Source of the DNA: Agapanthus africanus
Lineage: Eukaryota; Streptophyta; Magnoliopsida; Asparagales; Amaryllidaceae
DNA: 64,000 nt
Direction: 5' to 3'
NCBI GenBank assembly: GCA_030015575.1
Contig: CM057347.1
Location: 405,946,248-406,010,247, forward strand
The position numbers were made by a program, and so were the translations under genes. The notes beneath the pieces are model-generated. The model had not been told where the DNA came from and searched no databases. It was given only the letters and a program-made list of their open reading frames with translations. Below are positions 44,890-54,100 of the stretch, piece after piece. How positions within the stretch are numbered: position 1 is the first letter of the stretch; each line of letters opens with the position of its first letter.

Positions 44890-46560
44890 AAAGATAATCT
44901 GGAATGATAGGCAACTCACAATAAAAATCATCGAGTAAAAATGGAAATGAAAATAAAGCCGAAATGATGGGGCAACCGCGAATAAATAGCCGAAATGATA
45001 GGGCAATCGCGACCTTCGCGATAAGAAAAGCTGAAATGATAGAGCAATCGCGGTAAAACAAAAACAAAAACAAAAAAAGCAAAAAAACAACGGCGAATAA
45101 TGAGTCGCTCCCGGTACCATATTCCAGTGCAGCGATGCAGACGCCAACCAAAATCCAATTTTCCAAAATTCCCCCCAGCCCTACGGCCAGTCCCCAAATT
45201 GACTACCATATACAATCCACGGGCTCAAATAATTCTCATCATACCCATGCCCCACTGTACTCACCAGTTACGCGGCTGGTCTCTGCCTTTGGAATTATGC
45301 TCCATTGAGAAGACCCACTCATGTGTCCTCATGATACATGAGGAGAACAAATCTTTGTGGGATCCTTACGACTCATAAAGGAAAAACACGCTTAGGAGTC
45401 CTCACGACTCCTAAGGAGAAAATATACCTGCGGGATCCTTACGACTCGTAGGGAGAAAATACTTTTATGGGACCCTCACGACCCATAAAAATGAAAAGCC
45501 TTAGGCGATAGGGATCTAAACCCCGTCTCCTAAGCTATCGCTCCCCAATCCCTAAATGGCGAATGATGAGTCGCTCCTGGTACCATATTCTAGTGCAGCG
45601 ATGCAGACACCAACCAAATTCCAAATCCTATACCCCAAGTGGCGAATGATGAGTCGCTCCTGGTACCATATTCCAGTGCAGCGATGCAGACGCCAACCAA
45701 ATTCTAAATCTCATACCCCAACGGCGAATGATGAGTCGCTCCTGGTACCATATTCCAGTGCAGCTATGCAGACGACAACAAAGTCCCGAAATTTTTCCGG
45801 CCCTACGGTCTGGATCATACATCCTGCAAAACCGTATACAATCCACGGGCGTAAAACAATCCCAATCTCTCCCAAGTCCTACCGGTGAGACCACATTCAA
45901 AGACCCACCAAAAATAAAATAAAATAAAATAAAAAAAACGGCATGTCCACAAGCAAAATGGGCACGGATGAAAACCCGAAAGGGCTCCGTGAGTAAAAAC
46001 AGCAGGACTGCCGGGGAGTTTGTGAAAACCCGAAAGGGCGCAAATTCGTAAAAAAAGAAAGAAAAAAACAGATGAAATGCACTCACGAAGTCCTCTCAAC
46101 TTTGCGAGAAGAAAATTTCCGCGTGAGATCCTTACGACTCACAAAGGAGAAACACACTTAGGAGTCCCCACGAATCCTAAGGAGAAAATACACCTATGGG
46201 ATCCTTACGACCCGTAGGGACAAAATGCTTTGTGAGACCCTTACGGCTCACAAAATTGAAAAGTCTTAGGTGATAGGGACCTAAAACCTGTCTCCTAAGC
46301 CATCGCTTCCTGATAAGCAAGCGTAAATGATGATTCGCTCCTGGTACCATATTCCAGTGTAGCGATACCGATGCCAAGCAAAAGCCAATCCCCAAATCCT
46401 CCCAGGGCAAATGATGAGTTGCTCCTGGCATTATTCCAGTGCAGCAATGCAGATGCCGACAAAAAAAATCCCCGAATCCTCTCATGGCAAATGATGATTC
46501 GCTCCTGGTACCATATTCCAGTGTAGCGATGCTGATGTCAACCCAAATCAAATCAAACCA
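44890..46560 (+). repeat. Element C 3' region, module set 1
   Basis: No gene. It holds four or five GAAATGATAGGGCAATCGCGA-type units (44895-45060). Seven copies follow of a 60-bp module, GATGAGTCGCTCCTGGTACC...AGTGCAGCGATGCAGACGCC (near 45093, 45559, 45641, 45722, 46323, 46407, 46486). Serial imperfect palindromes such as CTTAGGAGTCCTCACGACTCCTAAGG occur at 45300-45500 and 46100-46300. GATGAAAACCCGAAAGGGCTC lies at about 45968. Each module has a counterpart, reversed, at 56950-60250 in element B. Confidence 0.75.
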
Positions 46561-46569
46561 ACAACCTCT

Positions 46570-47155
46570 GCGGTGGAATCATGCTCCATCCCAGAATTTA
46601 TCCCGTGTCGAAATCATGCTTCGCCTCGGGATATCTGCCTTCCCTGTCGGAATTATGCTTCGCCTCAGAATCAAATCAACCAACCAGCTCTACATCGGAA
46701 TCATACTTCGTCTCAGAGTGTACCCCGCGTCGAAATCAAGCTTCGCCTCGGTGTATCTGCCTTCCCTGTTGGAATTATGCTTCGGCTTGGAATCAACCAA
46801 CAAGCTCTGCGCCGGAATCATGCTTCGTCTCAGAGTGTCCCCCACGTCGAAATCAAGCTTCGCCTCGGTGTATCTGCCTTCCCTGTCGGAATTATGCTTC
46901 GGCTCGGAATCAACCAACAAGCTCTGCGTCGGAATCATGCTTCGTCTCAGAGTGTCCCCCACGTCGAAATCAAGCTTCTCCTTGGTGTATCTACCTTCCC
47001 TGTCAAAATTATGCTTCGTCTTGGAATCAAGTCTGCCAACAAGCTCTGTGCCGCCGTTTCAGAATGTATCCCGTGTCGAAATCATGCTTTGCCTCGGAGT
47101 ATTTTCCTTCCCTGTCGGAATTATGCTTCGCCCGGGAATCAACCTTTGAATTGAA
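46570..47155 (+). repeat. 117-bp tandem repeat
   Basis: About five units. The CGGAATCATACTTCGTCTCAG-type start lies at 46696, 46813 and 46930 (117-bp steps), with a longer first unit and a degraded last one. Inside each unit GGAATTATGCTTCG recurs, resembling the 20-bp monomer of the following array. 117 is divisible by 3 and the units lack stops, so all three + frames stay open for 580-710 bp. This is not taken as coding. Confidence 0.85.
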
Positions 47156-47159
47156 ATTA

Positions 47160-48215
47160 TGCTTCGGTCAGAATGTCTGCCGCTCGTTAGAATTATGCTT
47201 CGAACCCCTTGGAATCATGCTCCGCCCTTCGAAATGATGCTCCAATCTCTGGAATCATGCTCCGCCCTTCGGAATGATGCTTCGAACCTTCGGAATGATG
47301 CTCTGATCCTCGGAATAATGCTCCGATCCTTGGAATTATGCTCCGCGCTTCGGAATGATGCTCCGATCTGCTCCGATCTTTGGAATCATGCTCCGCTCTT
47401 CGGAATGATGCTCCGATCCCCGGAATAATGCTCCGATCCCTGGAATCATGCTCCGCTCTCCAGAATGATGCTCTGATCCTCGGAATCATGCTCCGACCCT
47501 TTGGAATCATGCTCCGCTCTTCGGAATGATGTTCCAATCTTCAGAATGATGCTCCGCTCTTCGGAATGATGCTCCGACTCTTCGGAATGATGCTCCGAAC
47601 TCTGGAATCATGCTCCGCCCTTCGGAATGATGATCCGAACTCTGGAATCATGCTCCGCCCTTCAGAATGATGCTCCGATCTCTGGAATCATGCTCTGCCC
47701 TTCGGAATGATGCTCCGATCCTTGGAATCATGCTCTGCTGTTCGGAATGATGCTCCGACTCTTCGGAATGATGCTCCGAACTCTGGAATCATGCTCCGCC
47801 CTTCGGAATGATGCTCCGAACTCTGAAATCATGCTCTACCCTTCGGAATGATGCTTTGATCTCTGGAATCATGCTCCGCCCTTCGGAATGATACTCCGAT
47901 CCTTGGAATTATGCTCCGTGCTTCGGAATGATGCTCCGATCTTTGGAATCATGCTCCTCTCTTCGGAATGATGCTCCGATCCCCGGAATAATGCTCCGAT
48001 CCCTGGAATCATGCTTCGATCCCTGGAATCATGCTCCGCTCTCCGGAATGATGCTCCGATCCTCGGAATCATGCTCCGACCCTCAGGAATCATGCTCCGC
48101 TTACCAGAATGATACTCCGACCATGGAATTATGCTCCGCAAATTGGAATGATGCTCCGATCCCCGAGAATCATGCTCCCCGAGGGATGCTCCGCCCCCGG
48201 AATGATGTTCCACCT
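47160..48215 (+). repeat. 20-bp minisatellite with 40-bp higher-order units
   Basis: About 50 monomers of the pattern GGAATSATGCTCCGNYCYYY (20 bp). Many alternate between a GATGCTCCGA and a CATGCTCCGC type, giving 40-bp dimers. Reading frames on both strands are repeat shadows. Confidence 0.9.
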
Positions 48216-48280
48216 CGAAGTTCGGCTTTAAGATCCATCAATTTCATGCACACAACTCAAATGTGCGGTGTGCATTTATT

Positions 48281-48293
48281 GATGGGGGGCATT
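48281..48293 (+). other. Element C polypurine tract
   Basis: GATGGGGGGCATT lies immediately before TGTTCGGG at 48295. It is shared with element B (TGGGGGGCATT, inverted, at 51021-51033). Confidence 0.8.
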
Positions 48294-48294
48294 T

Positions 48295-48708
48295 TGTTCG
48301 GGTCAAAATTTGCACCCCCGGTTGACCGAGTCAAAGTCAAGGTCAACCCCAAGCCAGTTAGGCCCAAGCCCAGGTCAAGCGGGCCTATACCCAAGTCGAG
48401 CCCGCGGCCAGCCTCCTCCATGACAAAATATAGATCATGTAATAAATAATTTTTATGTATTTTTTTATGCATGAATGTATGCAAAATGGGCATAAAGCCA
48501 ATATTTTGTAAGCCCATGGCTTATGTCCAAAGAAGAAATGGCACATGAGCCATGGGATGGGCAAAATGCCATTTTGTAAAGCCCAAGGGGCTATATGTAA
48601 ATGTGTAAGCCTATATAAGGAAACATGATGATGAATAAAGGAAACCTTTTCATTCCCAAAAAATTAGGGCCTGTGCCTCTTCCTCCTTCCTTAAGGTTCT
48701 AAAACCTT
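48295..48708 (+). repeat. Element C 3' LTR, truncated
   Basis: 414 bp nearly identical to 39487-39900, stopping at AAAACCTT, where the element B LTR (TGTTCCCC) begins at 48709. Confidence 0.85.
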
Positions 48709-48792
48709 TGTTCCCCTCCAAAAGACGCGGTGGAGACGCGGTGAACGTCCTGCCTGAGATTCGGGACAGATGCTATTTGGTTTTATCCGTCC

Positions 48793-48840
48793 ACCTCTCC
48801 GAAGATGCCAAGTTGATTTATGGCACCGTGTATCGGAGGT
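48793..48840 (-). other. LTR hairpin motif M1 (element B)
   Basis: Outer arms ACCTC[TC]CGA and TCGGAGGT pair over 8 bp with a 2-nt bulge. The inner stem is TGCCA/TGGCA. Confidence 0.55.
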
Positions 48841-49461
48841 TTAGACAGATTCGGCCGATGTAGCAGACTTCGTCAGATTCCCCCTCAGGGTGAGGGGTTT
48901 TTGATTGTGGGGACGCTCTTCCCTGCAGGCGCAAGCCCCTGCAGTTAATTACGCTACCACATCACGGTAACCACTTTCTCCTTCTCCAGATGGTCACTTC
49001 GTGTCGTGGGTGTTTGTTTTGTTTGTGGTTGCCCGTGGATTATATACGGAGACTAATTTATGTCGCCGCCCGTAGGACGTGGATTAGTCCAAATCCGTAT
49101 TTTCTTAGATTTGGGTTTGGGGTTTTGGTTTAAGGATACGTTAGCCCTATTTAAGGCTAAGATCAACTTAAACTTTTGTTAAGGATACGTTAGCCTAATC
49201 TCCAGACTAAGATCAACTTAACGAGATCATTTGGATCCGACAAGAGAGCAATTGGCTCTATTGTTTAGTTTAATGACGTTGCGGTCGATTTCCAGTTTAG
49301 AGACATGGTGGTCCATCATTCCCATTTGGGGACGAACATTAGTTTAAGGACATTTTAGTCCAACATTCCCATTTTGGGACGAATATTAGTTTATGGACGT
49401 TTCGGTCCACGAGTTTAAGGACCCCGCAGTCCGTATCGATGTGTGGTTGTCGGGACCCGTC

Positions 49462-49506
49462 ACCTCTCTGACGTCGTTGAAGGATTACAACGATAGGTGT
49501 CAGAGG
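49462..49506 (-). other. LTR hairpin motif M2 (element B)
   Basis: Outer arms CCTC[TC]TGA and TCAGAGG. The inner stem is CGTTG/CAACG. Confidence 0.55.
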
Positions 49507-50440
49507 AGTTCAGAGATGTACCCTTGAACCGGATGTAAATTGATTTAAGAGAGCAGTCTTACTCCGTCAATTTAATTTGAGGACTTACGGCCATGATTGG
49601 GCTAAGTCCAGTTGAGAATATTCAACGTTTTTATCTTTGGCCTATTAGGCTTGTGCTAGGGCTTTGCCCCTGTTTAATAATGCACTGCATTTCATTCTGG
49701 CCTGCTAGGCCTTTTTGATTTGGGCTCTGTCCCTTTATAAATGATGCATAGTATCTGTTTGGGCTCTACCCTTCTTTAAAATAATGCATTGCATTTAATT
49801 TGGCCTGTTAGGCCTTTTTTAATTGGGCTTGGCTCTTCTGTAAATAATGTAGTGCATTAATTGTCTGAAATTGGCTTGTCAGGTGCTTTGCGCCAATTAT
49901 TGAGCACAAGCGCATGTGGAGGTGACACGTGTCACGCTAGCGCAGTGCGTTGTGCCAGCGCGCTGCGCTGCGCTGCTGCGCTGTGACACGTGGCGCGCTC
50001 TGGTGAGTTGCGCCAACTTTAAAGAGGAATACTCTATTTTTAAAAGCGCATAGCGCAAGTGGTTATGGTGCTGACACGTGGCGCTCTCTGGTGGCCTGCG
50101 CCAACCCAGGAGCGCAACAGTGTAGTTTTTGCAAGTGCAAGGCACTGTTTCAATCACTTGATCTAATTTTGGATTCAAGAAAAGAATATTTAAGATTCCA
50201 GAACCAATGGTTCATAAAAAAGTGCAAGGCACTGTTATTATTTATTTTTTTATTGAAGATCATTGATCTTGTTCTTAGATCAATGATCTATTCAGAAGAA
50301 ATTCTTCTTCTTTTATAAAGGTTTTTACCTTTTTTCTTTTCTTGAGTTTTTCTCAAAATTCTTTAGAGTTCTCTCTATTATCTGTGCTGTTGTTTTTGAT
50401 CTTGATGTTGATTTTTTTTTCTGAATTGGGGTCTAGAGGC

Positions 50441-50450
50441 CTTTATATAG
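50441..50450 (-). promoter_or_regulatory. TATA box of element B LTR
   Basis: CTATATAAAG on the minus strand, in an ACTATATAAAGGCC context. Confidence 0.65.
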
Positions 50451-51020
50451 TGCCCATTAATTTGTTAAATTTTTTAAAGAGATCATTCTCTGAGTGATTT
50501 GGGGAATTTTCCCCACCGTTGGATCTTTGATCCAAGGGCTTCTGTTTTACAGAAGACAATCTTCTTGTTTTAACAAGAACAGGAAGATCTTACTGGGATT
50601 TTAATTCTGTTTGGCGCAGATGCACCAGCGCTTGACACGTGTCGCGCAGCGCACAGCGCAGCGCAACTGTGCTTGCGCAACTGCGCTGACACGGGTCGCG
50701 CAGCGCAGCGCTTGCGCGATTGCGCTTGCGCAACTGTGCTGACACGTGTCGCGCAGCGCACAGCCCAGCGCGATTGCGCTTGCGCAACTGCGCTGACACG
50801 TGTCGCACAACGCAGCGCTTGTGCAACTGAAGCATTGCTTCCTTTAATTTTGTTTTAAATAGAGACTTGCTCTGATTGGGCGCGCTGCCTTGGGCGCTGC
50901 GCTGACGTATCAATTTCTGACACGTGGCGCGTTGCGCGTGAGCACAAGGAATTTGAAGCGTTGCTTCAATTTTTGAATTTTTGAAATTCAAACAGAGCTT
51001 TGCTCAGATTGGGGGAAACA

Positions 51021-51033
51021 AATGCCCCCCACC
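51021..51033 (-). other. Element B polypurine tract
   Basis: The coding strand reads GGTGGGGGGCATT directly before TGTTTCCC of the 3' LTR. It shares TGGGGGGCATT with element C. Confidence 0.8.
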
Positions 51034-51121
51034 GTTGCGCTCACGTGGCGCACACGTGAGTGCAGCGGTAGCAAGATTTTGGCTGTTGGATCAACGGGTG
51101 AGTTGAAGGGGCGCAGACGCC

Positions 51122-51129
51122 TATAAATA
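51122..51129 (+). promoter_or_regulatory. TATA box of the antisense PMD gene
   Basis: TATAAATA in GCCTATAAATAGGACC, about 100 bp outside the LTR and on the strand opposite to the element. Two CACGTG words (CTCACGTGGCGCACACGTGA) lie about 70 bp upstream. Transcription would start near 51150. Confidence 0.6.
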
Positions 51130-51149
51130 GGACCCTTGGTCCTTAGTAA

Positions 51150-54100
51150 ATGTTTTACCATTTTCAAGAATCTTGATTTTCAGAGCCTTGCTCTTGCTTT
51201 TGAGAACTTTAGAGCCTTGCTCTCGTTTCTTTTCAAGAACTCCAGAGTTCAGATTTTTAGAACAACTTAGGTAAAATTTAAATTAAATTAAATTAAATTA
51301 ATAGAGCCTTGCTCTTATAGATCTTTGATTTAAAGAAAACCCCTTTGGGGTTTCATCAACAGAGCCTTGCTCTCAGAAGTCCATAAATCTACAGAGATCT
51401 TGTTCATGGGTTTTAACCTATGAACAGAGCTTTGATCATGGATCAAATGTAGATCTTTCTTCTTCTTCTTTTTTTTGATCTGAAAATGAAGAACTTTTTA
51501 TAAGTTTTCATGGATTTTTTAAGACCCCAAATTTTTAATCTTTAGGAGTTAAAATTTTCTTTTGATGGATCCTTCCATCATTATTACAGACTAGGCTCTT
51601 TTTAGGAAATTTTATTCCCTCAAGACCAGAGTTTGACAAATGTTACTCTGTGACAGAGTTTTGCTCTGAAAGAGGAGATTTTCTCCTTGTCTTTAGGGAT
51701 TTCCCATTAATGAGAATATTCTCTTGGGGATCTCTTCATTAATTGACAGTCTCATCCAATGATGGGGCTGTCTTATTAAATGATGCACTGTCATCCAGAT
51801 TTTGTGGGTCCCGATTTGGTCCCTTACCCACTGCATTACAATGTAGTATAAATTTTAAAATGCCAAGCGTTGGAATTACAGCACTGACGGCTAATTTTTG
51901 TCCCTCCACAGGAAACATGCCTGCTGACCTATCATTCCCGTTTGTTCGCTCGGAGGGAGATTTTCCCCAGGCACCAGTGGACCGAGAGGTGCTCACTCTC
52001 ATCAAGGATCATGACCCCGAGCATAAGAACCTTCACCTGTGGGGTGGGTGGTATAACGATATCATCCAGGATCGCTGAAGCTTCGGTTTCGCTATGCCGT
52101 CCGAGCCCATATTTTCGATCCCCTATGCAGATGAACCCCCGGTGAAGTATGCCGTGGAGGTCAAAAATTGGAATTCGGATGACCTCCTCCAGCCTGCAAT
52201 TGGTGCTATTCCCGTGCAGCCGCCGCTGGCAATAGACATTTTGGGGAGGCGAATCTGTCAGGGTGAAGCACACCCTTGGGGACAGGCCTATAACATTGGA
52301 TTGATCCCGCGGCCGCCCGCCGGATATTTGCAGTGGGCCCAGTACATCTTATCGGCGAAAAGGACTCACCTGATGAAGATTAGTTTGTATTCGGCCATCT
52401 ACGTCTCGCTCTTTGAGTATCCCTCCCCTCCAACGTGGTGGATTAAGGCTTTTATCGAACAATGGAATATCCCCACCCATATCTTCCTGATGACGGACAG
52501 GGAAGTCTCTATCTCTTTGGAGGAGTTTGCTGAAATCTCGGGTCTGCCGATGAGGGGGGAGCATTACGAAGAGCTGCTTCCTCTCGACGAATACGTCTTT
52601 GCCACCAAGCCACTGGTGTTTGATCTTACTTCGGAGAACGCTATTCAGCACCAGTTTCCGGGCTTGGTGAAGGTGCTGGACATCTATGAAGGGCTCTATC
52701 TGGAATCAGGCGTCCGGAGAGTCAATTTCGTAGATTTTATCACCCGCTTCATTCGACCGGAGTTTCTATCGGAGCAGAGCGAGAAGTTCGCCCAGCTTGA
52801 TGACCTTTTTGGCTTCGGCTTGGACCGTCGACCCACATCTGAGGATGATCAAAAGGACTTTTATCTCCCCGGTGCCGCCGTCATGCCCTATCAGAAATCG
52901 CCGTCCCGGACATGGATGAGGAGACCTTTTTTGTAGGGTTCCTGGGATTGTGGCTGTGCAGCTTTGCGCTCCCCATGCACCCACGCCACATGCGGCCATT
53001 TGTTTTCTACCCAGCGCATCGGATGGTGGCTGGTCTGTAGTTGACAGTAGGAATCGCCGGGTTGGCTCACCTTTATAATAGACTTAGCATAGCGGTGGAC
53101 GCTAATGTGCCTGGGATGCTGCCTGCTAACTTCCCGATGCATTACTTCACCTCTTGGATGGAAATGCATGTGCACGAGGTGTTCGGCGCTCATAAGATCC
53201 CTCCGTTTTTTGAGAAGTGCAGACTCCCAAGAGTCATGCGGTTGATCGGCGCTTCGATCGTGGTTGCACCTCCGTGGGAGGCTAGGGGGCTGCTCCTTCG
53301 TCCACACCTAGTCGGAGCGAAGGTTTCTTTTTTGGATAAAGTCATAACCATAGGCTCAGAGACCACCAAGTCGGTAGTGCCACTGCGCGATGATTTTAAG
53401 GACGGGGCTTCCATATTGAAAGCTCGGGAGATCCTCCACCTCTACTCCATTCGGCCGGGCTACTTAGTGTTTAGGCAGAATGAGAAGGCGCTCTTCATGA
53501 GGTATAACCCTCACCAGTTCACTCAGCAATCGAGCTATCACCAGGGGATCCCGATGGAAGCGTTCTTGGAAGAGCCCGTGGCCAGCCGAGAGGGGATAAG
53601 GAGTGCGATGCACCATTTCATGCGACTTAACACGGGCTCCTATTTCTTCATCAGCGAGCCGAGCTACGTCCCTAAGGTCCTCAACGCGTACGTGGCTTGG
53701 TACGCGCATGCAATGGGTCCAGTTATCCTTATGGAGAAACGCATGCTGGTTGACCGCAAGGGTGCGCCTCCCGGCGGCGATCGCAAAGCTCCTTTGAAGC
53801 CAAGGACTCTGGTCATTCCTCCACTGAAAGATGCCGGAACCGTGCCACCGCGCGTGTTGAGCCCTCTGCGCGGATTGCCACTCCGTGAAACTGTGGATGC
53901 GCCACCAGCGCCCCGTGCTCCAGTGGAGACGGTAGATGTGGTTTCCCCGGAGTCCGGCGTGGGCGCGGATATCGGGACTCGCCGCCCTAAGGTGCCTGCA
54001 AAGAGCAAGTCAATCTCGGGTGCACCTAGGGCTGGTGGGCAGAAGAGGAAGAAGAAGTCGCTCCTCTCTCTCGATGCTATCCTCGGTTTAGAGCCTCATG

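Larger units (their letters stand above)
39487..48708 (+). mobile_element. Tat-type element C, gag only, no pol
   Basis: The 5' LTR is 39487-41072, PBS 41078-41095, gag 41184-44749 (with an insertion), a 3.5 kb tandem-repeat 3' region, polypurine tract 48281-48293, and a partial 3' LTR 48295-48708 cut by element B. No protease, RT, RNase H or integrase is present. It is a non-autonomous or deleted member of a Tat family related to A and B but with a different LTR. Confidence 0.8.
48709..51020 (-). repeat. Element B 3' LTR
   Basis: 2312 bp. On + it runs TGTTCCCCTCC...GGGGGAAACA, bounded on the right by the polypurine tract. Coding-strand TATA at 50441-50450. It carries M1 (48793-48840), M2 (49462-49506) and hairpins at 48881-48897 and 48923-48944. 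U3 contains GACACGTGTC and GCGCAGCGCA repeats (50630-50830). Inserted in the 3' LTR of element C. Confidence 0.85.

Noticed and set aside
44798-46099. Phe/Leu-rich minus-strand frames resembling membrane proteins
   Set aside because: They are reverse readings of A-rich spacers and 3'-region modules, repeated in several frames.
46439-47237. Long overlapping reading frames in all three forward frames (up to 236 codons)
   Set aside because: They translate a stop-free 117-bp tandem repeat. The peptides are repetitive and match no domain I recognise.
47193-48213. Minus-strand reading frames rich in EHHSE and SMIP repeats
   Set aside because: They are the reverse reading of the 20-bp minisatellite.
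47160-48215. CRISPR-like appearance of short regular repeats
   Set aside because: Units are head to tail without unique spacers, in a plant retrotransposon. The 131-bp array fails for the same reason.
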